Below are positions 1 to 9,032 of a stretch of DNA of 64,000 bases, piece after piece. The translations under genes were made by a program, and so were the position numbers. The DNA lies in NCBI RefSeq assembly GCF_029937755.1, contig NZ_JAPYPG010000001.1, forward strand, positions 186,001 through 250,000, read 5' to 3'. The stretch's first letter is position 1. Each line of letters starts with the position of its first letter. The stretch comes from Henriciella sp. GTDB lineage: Bacteria; Pseudomonadota; Alphaproteobacteria; Caulobacterales; Hyphomonadaceae. The notes beneath the pieces are model-generated. The model was given only the letters and a program-made list of their open reading frames with translations. It was not told the origin of the DNA and did not search any database.

Positions 1-1
1 C

Positions 2-187
2 TTCAACTGGCAATACAAGGCCGAGCTGAAGGTTGATGGCGACACCTGGACGGTCGGCTTTGATGACTGGATGTATCTTCTGGAAGACGGCGTGCTGATC
101 AATCGCGCCTATGTCACGCGGTTCGGCATCCGCATCGGCGAGGTCACCATTTCCTTCCAGAAAGGCAGCCGCGGCGGTCGCTCCTGA
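2..187 (+). CDS. DUF3833-like protein, C-terminal end (partial)
   Basis: The window opens inside a gene read in frame 2 that ends at a TGA at 185-187, leaving 61 residues. The fragment is a beta-rich tail with the run DDWMYLLEDGVLINRA, then a TRFGIRIGEVTISF strand and a short basic end. This resembles the C-terminus of the DUF3833 family of small bacterial envelope proteins of unknown function. The family call rests on pattern memory of this tail only, because the N-terminus lies outside the window. It converges on the next gene with a 24-base gap. Confidence 0.6.
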   Translation, partial: FNWQYKAELKVDGDTWTVGFDDWMYLLEDGVLINRAYVTRFGIRIGEVTISFQKGSRGGRS

Positions 188-211
188 GCAGGGCGGCCTG
201 GCGCAGCAGGG

Positions 212-883
212 TTATCCGGGCAGCGTGAGCGAGTGCTTGCCCATGATAACTTCATTGCGGAACTGTGTGCATTCGGCGGTGGCGGGGGCCGGGCCGAGAT
301 AGCCGGTGGCCTGCCTCTCGGCATCGGCCATCATCGCGGTGAACTGTGACTGGCGCTGCATCGCATTCCTCGCAAGCTGGCCTGTCATGCCGGCCACCAT
401 GACGCCAGCCGTATCCGTGGGAATGTCCTTCTCGAAGGCCGACATGTCATGCTCGGGCGGTTCGCTGAGCGCAAACTGGCGCAGCGGCTCGAGCTTGCCG
501 GAATTCTGGTCGCGATAGGTGGCGCTCGCCTTCAGATAATGTTTGGCCGGGCCAGCGCTCTTCGCACAGGCGCTGAGCGTGGTCTGGACCATGCCATAAC
601 GGCGAAGTTGCGCCGTGGCAGAAAAGCCGGGCTCAGGGCGGCTGGCCTCAGCCTTTTGCGGCGCGGGCGCAGCAGGCATCACGGGCCGGATGCGGGCCTC
701 GACCTCAGGCTGCGAAGCGGCGACCTGCATCGCCGGGGCCGGGTCGTTCGGCTGCATCAGGAAAAAGCCGGCGGCAATGCCAAGCACGGGAAGCGCGGCG
801 ACCGCGCCCCAGAAAACGAGCGCGCCCTTGCCCTTGTCCGGCTGCGTGCTCTTAACCAGCGCGTCGCGGTCAAAACCTTCCAT
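212..883 (-). CDS. Single-pass membrane protein, unknown function
   Basis: This 223-residue protein has a short charged cytoplasmic N-terminus (residues 1-20), one membrane helix at about 22-43, and a Pro/Ala-rich linker followed by a periplasmic domain. The start ATG at 883 has a GGAG ribosome site nine bases upstream. The periplasmic part has two cysteines (in LSACAKS and ATAECTQFR) that could pair. I do not recognise the family. It lies downstream of the AsmA-like gene on the same strand, 61 bases from that gene's stop, so the two may be co-transcribed. Confidence 0.7.
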   Translation of the reverse strand: MEGFDRDALVKSTQPDKGKGALVFWGAVAALPVLGIAAGFFLMQPNDPAPAMQVAASQPEVEARIRPVMPAAPAPQKAEASRPEPGFSATAQLRRYGMVQTTLSACAKSAGPAKHYLKASATYRDQNSGKLEPLRQFALSEPPEHDMSAFEKDIPTDTAGVMVAGMTGQLARNAMQRQSQFTAMMADAERQATGYLGPAPATAECTQFRNEVIMGKHSLTLPG

Positions 884-944
884 CGTGTCTGCTCCGTTTG
901 CCTGTCAGACAGGCGCAACCTGGCAGAAAAGCCCTGTGGCGGCG

Positions 945-2753
945 TTAATCCGAAGCGGAAGATTCGTCAGGAGCGGCCTCGGCCCGCGCAAGCAGGGCGC
1001 CGCAGGGCGCATCTTTGGCCATGCCCGGCTCGATGAAGGGCAAGGCGGCCAGCCCCCCGCTCAGCGAGCCGAGAATGGCGGCGATGCCGAACTGCGCGAC
1101 CGTCTCGGCACTGAACGGCTCGATCTGCGGATCGCGCAGAGTGCCGCCAATGCCGACATTGCCGATCAGCGTGCCAAGCGACGCATCCTTGGCATCCGAG
1201 CGCACGCTGAGCTTCAATTGCTCCGTGGTGAGATTGATGTCGCCGCGCACCACGACCACGCTGTCTTCGGTATCGACTACCGCCGGATCGAGCCCGGCCA
1301 CGCCCTGCTCGACATTTGCCACCACGGCCATGCAGCGGGCATCGACATAGGTCCGGTCCTCGGGGTCTTCGCCCATCACGCTCAACGTCTCGACCAGATC
1401 GAGGGCGGCCCCCTCGACCGCCAGGGCGAGCACGTCAGCATCGGTCGACCAGATCGAGAATTTGCCATTCATATTGGCCGCCGCCTGCCGGAACCCGTCG
1501 CCCGCCGCCTCGACCTTGAAGCGGCCTTCGGTGTGCCCGCGCGCATACGGGTCGAGGGCAAGGCTCTGAAAGGGCACGGCTTCGAGATTGCCCTCGGCAG
1601 TCGTCACCGCCGGCGAGCGCGTGCCGTCGATCGTGGCATAGGCGTCCATCGCGCCCTCATCGAAATTGAGCAGGATCAGCGGCGCGCGCACGAGCCGGCC
1701 CTCAATCTCGAAATCAAGCTCCAGTCCAGTCACGTCGAAGATGGAATCGACCACGCTTCTGGCCTTGTAGGATATCGAGCCGTCGACGGCATCGAGACGG
1801 GAAAAGTCGATCTCGACATTCGGGATGAGCCGGTCACTGCGGTTATAGACCTCGCGCGCCCGCGTCTGGACCTCCCCCACCGTCTCGCCCTCACCGACCC
1901 CGAGCGGAATACCGAACACAATGGCGAGGTCATCGGCATCCAGCGTATCGGAAACAAGGTCGGCTGCCACGACTGGCGTCTCCCCGCCCAGCGTGACGGA
2001 GATCGATCCGGCCATGTCGCTGTCGCCAATCCGGGTCGCGGGGCTGATATCGAAGTGCCAGGTCCGGTCGGCGATATCGACATCCATCAGCACCTCATAA
2101 GGCGGCGTGTCCGGGGCGGCGAGATTGGCAAGGTCTGCAAGGTCAGCGAAGTTGTCGCCGCTGACACGCAGGCTGCCGCGAATGCGCGACAGGCTGCTCG
2201 ATGCCTCGCCATCGAAGACCAGCCTTGAGCCGGCGCCCGAAGCCTTCACGATCAGCGTGCCGGAACGAAGCGAACCGTGCGCATCCTCGATCAGCACCAC
2301 ATCGCGCCCCTCCGCCCAGTCGATCCGCAGTTCGATCGCCGACAGCGCCACTGTATCGACGACAGAGCGATAATCGCTGAGCTCGGTCTCATCCTCTTCA
2401 TGGACACCCTCGCGCCCGTCGAGCGTGATATAGCCGTCCGTCGCCTCCAGACGGGAGATCCAGCTGACAAAGGGCAGGAAGCCAAAGATGTTGAAGCGCG
2501 CCTCCACCGCCTCGGCCTCCAGCTGCTCCGGCATGGCAACGTCATCGGCAACCGCCGTGGTGATGGCCGGAAATTTCAGGTGCGCCTGGCTGACGCTTGA
2601 GCCCTCCGGCCCAAAGCTGCCCAGCGCCCAGTTGGCGAACGGCGTGCCGAAGCGCGGCTGGGTCAGCGCCAGCAGAAAAAGCACGGTGACGAGCAAGATA
2701 CCCGTGAGGACCATCAGCGTGATCCGGACCGTCTTTTCCGTCTGTGCCTGCAT
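945..2753 (-). CDS. AsmA-like inner-membrane protein
   Basis: The protein is about 602 residues from the ATG at 2753. An N-terminal membrane helix (about residues 12-33) is followed by a long periplasmic domain of repeated beta strands with asparagine/aspartate turns, such as LEATDGYITLDG, and ends in LGTLIGNVGIGGTLRDPQIEPF. That architecture is typical of AsmA/TamB-type proteins, which are thought to bridge the envelope and move or regulate lipids; the exact subfamily is not clear. An upstream in-frame start at 2822 would add 23 residues ahead of the signal anchor and looks unlikely. The gene is divergent from uvrD, with about 90 bases between starts. A long open frame on the opposite strand (615-2228) is a codon-bias shadow. 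Confidence 0.7.
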   Translation of the reverse strand: MQAQTEKTVRITLMVLTGILLVTVLFLLALTQPRFGTPFANWALGSFGPEGSSVSQAHLKFPAITTAVADDVAMPEQLEAEAVEARFNIFGFLPFVSWISRLEATDGYITLDGREGVHEEDETELSDYRSVVDTVALSAIELRIDWAEGRDVVLIEDAHGSLRSGTLIVKASGAGSRLVFDGEASSSLSRIRGSLRVSGDNFADLADLANLAAPDTPPYEVLMDVDIADRTWHFDISPATRIGDSDMAGSISVTLGGETPVVAADLVSDTLDADDLAIVFGIPLGVGEGETVGEVQTRAREVYNRSDRLIPNVEIDFSRLDAVDGSISYKARSVVDSIFDVTGLELDFEIEGRLVRAPLILLNFDEGAMDAYATIDGTRSPAVTTAEGNLEAVPFQSLALDPYARGHTEGRFKVEAAGDGFRQAAANMNGKFSIWSTDADVLALAVEGAALDLVETLSVMGEDPEDRTYVDARCMAVVANVEQGVAGLDPAVVDTEDSVVVVRGDINLTTEQLKLSVRSDAKDASLGTLIGNVGIGGTLRDPQIEPFSAETVAQFGIAAILGSLSGGLAALPFIEPGMAKDAPCGALLARAEAAPDESSASD

Positions 2754-2841
2754 GATTGTATGAACGCGCCGGGCGCACGCCGGTTCTATTAAGCCTTGGA
2801 GAGCGCAGTCTGCCCCTGCCAATGCAGGCGATCCCTGCTAT

Positions 2842-5184
2842 ATGTTCGCCATGAGTTCCAACCCGAATCGCCGCCCGTCCATCTCCGAAATGGCTGCCGC
2901 CCGTGCGCCGGTGCCGGAGACGACGCCCGACTTCCTCGAAGGCCTGAACCCGGAGCAGCGCGAAGCTGTCGAAACGACCGAAGGCCCGCTGCTGGTTCTG
3001 GCCGGTGCGGGGACCGGCAAGACGCGCGTCCTGACCACGCGGCTCGCCCAGATCATCGCCTCGAAACTCGCCTGGCCCAGCCAGACGCTGACGGTGACCT
3101 TCACCAACAAGGCCGCGCGCGAAATGCGTGAGCGGGCGATGAGCCTGATCGGCGAAGCCGGCGAGGGCCTGCGCTGGCTCGGCACCTTCCACTCCATCAG
3201 CGCGCAGATCCTGCGCCGCCATGCCGAGCTCGCGGGCCTCAAATCCAGCTTCACCATCCTCGACAGCGATGACGCCATCCGCCTTTGCAAGCAGGTGATC
3301 GAAGCCGAAGGCATCGACTCCAAACGCTGGACCCCGCGCCACCTCGCCTCCGTCATCGATGGCTGGAAGAACCGCGCGCTGACACCCGGCAAGGTGCCGA
3401 AGGAGGAAGCGTGGAACTTCGCCGACGGCAAGGCAGTCAAGCTCTATGAAATCTACCAGTCGCGCCTGAAGGTCCTGAACGCCTGCGACTTTGGTGACCT
3501 GCTCATCCACAACATCACCATCTTCCAGGACAATCCGGACCTGCTGGCCGACTATCACCAGAAATTCAAATACATCCTCGTCGACGAGTATCAGGACACC
3601 AACGTCGCCCAGTATCTCTGGCTGCGCCTGCTCGCGCGCGGCACAGGCAATATCTGCTGCGTCGGCGATGACGACCAGTCGATCTATGGCTGGCGCGGGG
3701 CGGAGGTCGACAACATCCTGCGCTTCGAGAAGGATTTTCCGGGCGCGAAAGTCATCCGGCTGGAACGCAATTACCGCTCCACCGCCCACATCCTCGGCGC
3801 GGCCTCCTCCGTCATCGCGCAGAACAAGGGCCGCCTGGGCAAGACGCTCTATGTCGGCGCGGAGACCGGCGCGGACCCGGATGCCGAACGCGTGAAGGTA
3901 CGCGGCCTGTGGGATGGCGAAGCCGAAGCGCGCCTCATCTGCGACGACATCGAGTCCTATGTGAACAAGGGCGGCCAGTACGAAGACTGCGCCATTCTTG
4001 TGCGTGCCTCCTGGCAGATGCGGCTGTTCGAGGAACGCCTCATCATGCTGGGCATCCCCTACCGCGTGATCGGCGGCCCGCGCTTCTTCGAGCGCGCCGA
4101 GATCCGCGATGCGCTGGCATACTTGCGCCTCATCCGCTCGCCCGATGATGACCTCGCCTTCGAGCGCGTCGTCAACCAGCCGAAGCGCGGCGTCGGCGCG
4201 ACAACGGTGCAGAAGCTGCAGATGTTCGCCCGCGAGGATGGCCGCTCGCTGTTTACCCTCGTGCCGATGGTGCTGCAGACCGACGAGGTCAAAGGCCCGG
4301 CCAAGCGCGGCTTGACCACCTTTATCGACCAGATCAACCTCTGGCGCGACCGGCTGAATAACGGCATGCCGCATCATGAGCTGGCGCAGGTGATCCTCGA
4401 TGAGAGCGGCTATACCGACATGCTGCAGAAGGACCGCTCACCGCAGTCCCAGACGCGCCTGGACAACCTGAAAGAGCTGATCCACGCCCTCGGGCAGTTC
4501 GACAGCCTCCCCGGCTTCCTCGAACATGTCGAGCTGGTCATGGATGTCGGCGGCCAGTCGACCGGTAACGAGGTCCAGATCCTCACCCTTCACGCCGCCA
4601 AGGGGCTGGAATGGCCGATGGTCTTCCTGCCCGGCTGGGAGGAAGAGGTCTTCCCGTCCAAGCGCTCCATGGATGAGAGCGGCATGAAGGGCCTCGAGGA
4701 GGAACGCCGCCTCGCCTATGTCGGCATCACGCGGGCGCGTGAGAAATGTTCGATCAGTTTCGTCGCCAACCGAATGATCTTCGGACGCTGGCAGTCGGTG
4801 CTCCCGTCGCGCTTTGTCGACGAGTTGCCGCATGACCATGTCGAGGCCGTCAGCGAGACCGGCTATTCCACCATGCCGGGCGCCGGTCAGGGTTTTCAAG
4901 GCACGATCGAGGACCTTGGCGAGCGCAGCTCCTACAACTCGCCCGGCTGGCGCCGCCTGAAGGAAAACGCCCGCTCGGCCGGAAAGTCAGGCCCCGTCAT
5001 CGAAGGCAAGGCCGAACTGCTCGCCACCAGCGGTGGCCAGTCGGGCTTCCGCATCGGCCAGCGCGTCCACCACGAAAAATTCGGCTACGGCCAGGTGCTG
5101 GCCGCGGATGGCACGAAGCTGCAGGTGAATTTCGAGAAGGCGGGGCTGAAGAAGGTCATCTCGACCTTTGTGACGGGAGTGTAG
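2842..5184 (+). CDS. uvrD: ATP-dependent DNA helicase, UvrD/PcrA type
   Basis: This superfamily 1A 3'-to-5' helicase unwinds DNA in nucleotide-excision and mismatch repair and displaces RecA filaments. Its 780 residues are a normal length. The Q motif (LNPEQREAV) is at about 35-43, Walker A (GAGTGKT) at 55-61, the Walker B/DEYQDTN box at about 247-253, GDDDQSIYGWRGA just after it, and the late motifs LTLHAAKGLEW and RRLAYVGITRAR follow. The C-terminus carries the Tudor-like segment of PcrA/UvrD (RIGQRVHHEKFGYGQVL) that contacts RNA polymerase. An internal ATG at 2851 is an equally possible start. The gene runs directly into the AT-rich DUF4393 gene. Confidence 0.95.
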   Translation: MFAMSSNPNRRPSISEMAAARAPVPETTPDFLEGLNPEQREAVETTEGPLLVLAGAGTGKTRVLTTRLAQIIASKLAWPSQTLTVTFTNKAAREMRERAMSLIGEAGEGLRWLGTFHSISAQILRRHAELAGLKSSFTILDSDDAIRLCKQVIEAEGIDSKRWTPRHLASVIDGWKNRALTPGKVPKEEAWNFADGKAVKLYEIYQSRLKVLNACDFGDLLIHNITIFQDNPDLLADYHQKFKYILVDEYQDTNVAQYLWLRLLARGTGNICCVGDDDQSIYGWRGAEVDNILRFEKDFPGAKVIRLERNYRSTAHILGAASSVIAQNKGRLGKTLYVGAETGADPDAERVKVRGLWDGEAEARLICDDIESYVNKGGQYEDCAILVRASWQMRLFEERLIMLGIPYRVIGGPRFFERAEIRDALAYLRLIRSPDDDLAFERVVNQPKRGVGATTVQKLQMFAREDGRSLFTLVPMVLQTDEVKGPAKRGLTTFIDQINLWRDRLNNGMPHHELAQVILDESGYTDMLQKDRSPQSQTRLDNLKELIHALGQFDSLPGFLEHVELVMDVGGQSTGNEVQILTLHAAKGLEWPMVFLPGWEEEVFPSKRSMDESGMKGLEEERRLAYVGITRAREKCSISFVANRMIFGRWQSVLPSRFVDELPHDHVEAVSETGYSTMPGAGQGFQGTIEDLGERSSYNSPGWRRLKENARSAGKSGPVIEGKAELLATSGGQSGFRIGQRVHHEKFGYGQVLAADGTKLQVNFEKAGLKKVISTFVTGV

Positions 5185-5252
5185 ATCTGAAACGAGAGAT
5201 AAAAATCACCGCCGATGTAGATGCCGAGGGATCGAACAAACTCATTGACGCG

Positions 5253-6014
5253 GTGGCGGACACTTTTTCTCCCGCCACCGAATTTCTCGGAGCTCTAGGC
5301 GACGTCGTAAGGCTGGCGAGAGTCGAAATGGCTACCATCATCACGCGGCGTGCAAAACAAATCGCTGATCAAAATGGCCTAGAACTCAAAGCACCACCGC
5401 TAAAGTTCCTGGTGCCGTATTATGAAAAAGCGTCGTTGGAACACGAAGACTCATTAATTGAGTGGTGGGCTCGAATATTGGTCTCGGAATCGAGCGGAAA
5501 TAGCCCGAACCTTATCTACACAGACATTCTGTCAAAACTGTCAAAGGAAACGGCTTCTGCGTTCACCGCGATAATGTCTAAAGACGACGACAAAGGGGTG
5601 CATGAGGACGTTCCGTTTTTATTTGACGCTGCAACTATCCAATCGACATCAGAGTTCTCAAGCCTGCTAAATCACGAACTTCGGGAACACATGATTGCTG
5701 ATCTTGTGAATTATTTCGATCAACCGGGAGTGTTGCCTGCTTACATATCTTGTTGGTCTCTGCAAGCTCCAAGAGATGACGACGAACATCATGAATACGA
5801 AAGCTCCAGAAGCTTCAGAGGCTTGTCGTTTCAAGCTTCTATTCTAAACGCGCTCGGACTTGTTCGAGAGCATAACATTGAACTAAACTTGGCAGTATCA
5901 GAGACGCACGTTGTTATTGCATATTACTACTGCACGGAGCTCGGATTGCGATTTTGGTATGAGCTAAACAACATGCTACTGCCGAGTCTCGATCCTGACC
6001 TAGGTAAGCATTAA
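5253..6014 (+). CDS. DUF4393 (Abi-alpha-like) protein; true start probably 5187
   Basis: The 253 residues from GTG 5253 match the layout of DUF4393/Abi-alpha proteins: an N-terminal SPATEFLGALGDVVR helix, the block PPLKFLVPYYEKASLEHEDSLIEWWARIL, then a helical C-terminal half. The founding member is a lactococcal abortive-infection protein; the mechanism is unknown. The frame stays open upstream, and the residues KREIKITADVDAEGSNKLIDAV fit the family's usual N-terminus, so translation probably begins at CTG 5187, seven bases after a GGGAG (5175-5179) and two bases after the uvrD stop. Base composition differs sharply: sample rows are 43-45% GC against about 70% in uvrD. The 3' end overlaps the convergent MFS gene by four bases. 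It looks like a solitary transferred gene; a defence role is inferred from the family only. Confidence 0.75.
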   Translation: MADTFSPATEFLGALGDVVRLARVEMATIITRRAKQIADQNGLELKAPPLKFLVPYYEKASLEHEDSLIEWWARILVSESSGNSPNLIYTDILSKLSKETASAFTAIMSKDDDKGVHEDVPFLFDAATIQSTSEFSSLLNHELREHMIADLVNYFDQPGVLPAYISCWSLQAPRDDDEHHEYESSRSFRGLSFQASILNALGLVREHNIELNLAVSETHVVIAYYYCTELGLRFWYELNNMLLPSLDPDLGKH

Positions 6015-7228
6015 GCTCCCCGCCCCCTGCCCCGCCACAGCCACGCCACGACCGTCAAACTCACCAGCGTCGCGGACATTACCATCGCCAGCACAGAGTT
6101 CCCGGCCCAGCCGAAGGCGTCATAGACGGCCGTGCCGGCTGAGGAGCTGATCCCGCCGCCGATGAACATCATCACGATATAGACGGTCATCAGCCGCGTG
6201 CGGATTTGCGGGTCGAGGGAGAGGAAGGTCATCCGGTTGGTGATGTCGACCGCCGGGCCGACCAGCGTCATCAGCATGATCGGCACGATCAGCAGCCAGA
6301 CATTATACCCCATCGGCCAGAGCAGGCACACGCCGGCGAAATTGATCGCGGCAAAGATCATGCGGGACTTGTAGGGCCCGACATTGTCCGCCACACGCCC
6401 CATCCACGGCGTGGTAAACAGGTTGAGGATGGAGAAGGCGGCAAGGTAGCCGACAATGTCGACGCCATAGCCCATGTCCGGCAGGTGCAGGCCGATGCCC
6501 ATCCAGACCGACAGGAACACCCCGAAGCCGAGGCCCTGGATCGTGCCTGACAGCAGGATCTCCGGATGGCGTTTGACCAGCCCCAAGAGCGAGAAAAGCA
6601 GCGCCGGATAGGAGGGTTTCGGCTGGTCGTCGCTCCCGGCCTCGCGCTCATCCATGATGAAGGGCAGAAGGATCGACACGATCAGCATGAAGGCGGCGGC
6701 GAAATAGTAGACCGTGCGCCAGCCAAAGGTCTCCGCGATCACGCCTGCGCCGGCCCGCGCCACCAGGATGCCGCCGATGACGCCGGTGGTCAGCGTTGCG
6801 GTCACCTGTCCCAGACGGGCCGGGTCGACCCGCTTGGAGGCATAGGTCGGCAGCAGGTAGGGCGCGATCGTGAAGAAGCCGAGCACGGTCGAGGCCAGCG
6901 TGAAGAGCCGGAAGTCCTGCGCAAAGGCCATGCCCGTGATTGATAGGAACTGGCCAGCGACCGTGAAGGTCACGAGCTTGCGATTGGATACCCGGTCGCC
7001 CAGCGGCAGCAACAGGAAGACGCCGAGCGCCAGCGCGATCTGGTTGGCGCCCGGCACCACACCGATCAGCCCCTTGTCCACGCCAAAGCCGTTGGCGACC
7101 TCGGAGATGATCGGGTGAATGTAATAGGCGTTCGCCGTCACCACGGCGCAGGCGAGCGTCAGCAGCAGCACTTCCGTGCCAGATAACCTGCGCTCTTTTT
7201 TCGGAGATTCGGGAACGGACTCAGCCAT
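6011..7228 (-). CDS. MFS transporter, drug/sugar efflux type
   Basis: From the ATG at 7228 this is a 405-residue major facilitator protein with about 12 hydrophobic segments in two six-helix halves. The loop 2-3 motif appears as LPLGDRVSNRKLV, and a second basic loop GRVADNVGPYKSR sits in the C-terminal half. It resembles the YnfM/arabinose-efflux branch of proton-coupled exporters; the substrate cannot be told from sequence. A GTG at 7258 would add ten residues; no clear ribosome site supports either start. It shares its last four bases with the DUF4393 gene, which converges on it. Confidence 0.85.
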   Translation of the reverse strand: MAESVPESPKKERRLSGTEVLLLTLACAVVTANAYYIHPIISEVANGFGVDKGLIGVVPGANQIALALGVFLLLPLGDRVSNRKLVTFTVAGQFLSITGMAFAQDFRLFTLASTVLGFFTIAPYLLPTYASKRVDPARLGQVTATLTTGVIGGILVARAGAGVIAETFGWRTVYYFAAAFMLIVSILLPFIMDEREAGSDDQPKPSYPALLFSLLGLVKRHPEILLSGTIQGLGFGVFLSVWMGIGLHLPDMGYGVDIVGYLAAFSILNLFTTPWMGRVADNVGPYKSRMIFAAINFAGVCLLWPMGYNVWLLIVPIMLMTLVGPAVDITNRMTFLSLDPQIRTRLMTVYIVMMFIGGGISSSAGTAVYDAFGWAGNSVLAMVMSATLVSLTVVAWLWRGRGRGA

Positions 7229-7376
7229 GCAGGATGAGTGATAGTCCGAGCCGTTCACGAGGCAAAGCTTGCCGGTGCGTCATGCGCGGCCAGAGGTGGC
7301 CCGGAAGTGGTCTGAAACTGGACTGAAACTGGAACGTTTCTGGAACGCGGTTTTCCTGATCTGTCCTCGGGACGGA

Positions 7377-7985
7377 TCAGGCCGCCGCCGGAACCAGGCT
7401 GCCGGTGTCGATGGCATCGAACACCGCCTGCATGGCTGGCCCGCGCATGGTCTCGCGCAGGGTCGACAGCACGGTCTCAATATCCATGCGGTACTCGACC
7501 ACCGTCGCGTCCGAGCCGCTGCTGAGGGCGCCAATACTCTTCATCAGAGCGCGCCCCTTGCGGTTTTCCCAGAGCACGTCGGCACTCATCTCGGTCATGT
7601 CATGACCGCGCACATCTGCTGCAAGGATTGCGATAAGCAGCCGGGCGAGGCCCTGGCCGTGCCAGTCATCCAGCAGGCCGATGGCGAATTCCGCACTCGG
7701 CGTATCCGCATCCCCCCGCATCGCATGCACCGCACCGATCACCGGGCGGCCCGGGGCGTCTTCATTGATGGCGACCCATGCGAGATGGCAGACGCCATCG
7801 ACATCCGAGAGCCTGTGAATGATCGGCTCCGGCACCGGGTCGAGGTTCGAAAAGAAACGCAAATACCGCGAGCGGTTGGAAAACTTCCCGATCGCTTCCC
7901 GCAAGGCCGGCTCGTCACGCGGCTCAAGCGGGCGGATCATGACCGGGCTTCCATTGGGGGTACGGATGTGAATCTGATGGGTCAT
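7377..7985 (-). CDS. GNAT-family N-acetyltransferase
   Basis: The 202-residue protein has a GNAT fold: the N-terminal strand IRPLEPRDEPALREAI (about 17-32), the central strand HLAWVAINED, and the acetyl-CoA loop seen here as GLLDDWHGQGLARLLIAIL, an equivalent of Q/RxxGxG/A. Closest relatives would be small-molecule or protein acetyltransferases similar to the GNAT part of Pat-like enzymes, but no cyclic-nucleotide or ligase domain is present. The substrate is unknown. It is divergent from rluB across a 171-base gap that holds a perfect short palindrome. Confidence 0.85.
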   Translation of the reverse strand: MTHQIHIRTPNGSPVMIRPLEPRDEPALREAIGKFSNRSRYLRFFSNLDPVPEPIIHRLSDVDGVCHLAWVAINEDAPGRPVIGAVHAMRGDADTPSAEFAIGLLDDWHGQGLARLLIAILAADVRGHDMTEMSADVLWENRKGRALMKSIGALSSGSDATVVEYRMDIETVLSTLRETMRGPAMQAVFDAIDTGSLVPAAA

Positions 7986-8067
7986 TGCTGCGCCTGCACA
8001 CTAAATGCTGCACTTGCGAAATAAGGAGCGCCGCCCAGCCTCGCAAGCGGGCTTGGCAGGCGGCAGG

Positions 8068-8083
8068 CATGCATAAATGCATG
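8068..8083. promoter_or_regulatory. Perfect 7-2-7 inverted repeat in a divergent promoter region
   Basis: The arms CATGCAT and ATGCATG are separated by AA, between the divergent GNAT gene (start 7985) and rluB (start 8157). The symmetry and position suit a dimeric repressor or activator site, but no candidate regulator is encoded next to it. Confidence 0.4.
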
Positions 8084-8156
8084 ATGCTGTTCGATGTGTC
8101 TCAAGAACAACGCGGAGCTGCTCGCTAGGTTCGGCAGTCTTTGCTAAGCACCGGAC

Positions 8157-9032
8157 ATGACAGACGAGCACACCTATCGCGGCGATGAGCCGATGCGGCT
8201 GAACAAATGGATGGCACAGCTGGGCCTATGCTCGCGCCGCGAAGCCGAAGCACTGATCGCCAGGGGCGAGGTGAAGGTCAATGGCGAAACGGTCAGCGAG
8301 CCCGGCCACAAGATCTCGGATGGCGAAACGCTCACGCTTGGAAAGGCCGGCGCGAAAACACTCGACGAACAGCTCACAGCGGTCCTGCACAAGCCTGTCG
8401 ACTATGTCTCCGCCCAGCCCGAAGCGGGGCAGACCCCGGCGGCCCGGCTGGTCACCAAAGGCAATCTCGTCGGCAAGGCCCCCAGCCTGCCCGGGCGCGG
8501 CACCCAGCTCGCCCCGCTTGGCCGGCTCGACATGGACTCGCGCGGCCTGTTGCTGCTGTCGCAGGACGGGGTGCTCGCGAAAGCCGTCATCGGGCCGCGC
8601 TCAAACCTCGACAAGGAATACCTCGTCACGGTGAAAGGCCAGGTCACACCGCAGGCTCTCGACAAGCTACGTCACGGGCTCTCGCTCGATGGCCGCCGCC
8701 TCAAGCCTGCCGAGGTCGACCATCTCGGCGGCGGACGGTTGCGCTTCATCCTGCGGGAAGGCCGCAACCGCCAGATCCGGCGCATGTGCGAACTTGTCGG
8801 TCTGGTCGTGGTCGACCTCTACCGTACACGCATCGGCCCGCTGGAGCTTGGCGACCTGCCCGAAGGCAAGTGGCGCGCCCTTACCCAGGAAGAGCGCGCC
8901 AGCCTCATCAGCTCTGCTTCGGCTCAGGCTTCTGCTTCCGCCGACGGACCCGGGGCCAGATCAGCTTCAGCCAGATCCAGAGGAAAAGGCCGATCAAAAG
9001 CAGCCAGGGGAGGCCCACCGCGAAAGCGGTAA
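8157..9032 (+). CDS. rluB: 23S rRNA pseudouridine synthase, RluB/RsuA family
   Basis: The enzyme isomerises a uridine in large-subunit rRNA (U2605 for E. coli RluB). An S4 RNA-binding domain occupies about residues 13-60 (MRLNKWMAQLGLCSRREAE). The catalytic domain follows, with the GRLDMDSRGLLLL motif placing the catalytic aspartate at residue 125, and RNRQIRRMCELVG near 205. The last 45 or so residues are a low-complexity Ser/Ala/Arg/Lys tail typical of RluB. That tail is encoded in DNA that also encodes the end of the convergent DUF4349 gene, a 125-base overlap. Confidence 0.9.
   Translation: MTDEHTYRGDEPMRLNKWMAQLGLCSRREAEALIARGEVKVNGETVSEPGHKISDGETLTLGKAGAKTLDEQLTAVLHKPVDYVSAQPEAGQTPAARLVTKGNLVGKAPSLPGRGTQLAPLGRLDMDSRGLLLLSQDGVLAKAVIGPRSNLDKEYLVTVKGQVTPQALDKLRHGLSLDGRRLKPAEVDHLGGGRLRFILREGRNRQIRRMCELVGLVVVDLYRTRIGPLELGDLPEGKWRALTQEERASLISSASAQASASADGPGARSASARSRGKGRSKAARGGPPRKR

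Noticed and set aside
615..2228. Long open frame antisense to the AsmA-like gene
   Set aside because: Composition is the Arg/Ala/Gly/Asp mix expected of a GC-rich shadow, no ribosome site or motif is seen, and the minus-strand gene has a clear envelope architecture.
2542..4377. 611-residue open frame antisense to uvrD
   Set aside because: uvrD is unmistakable on the plus strand; the antisense protein has no recognisable domain.
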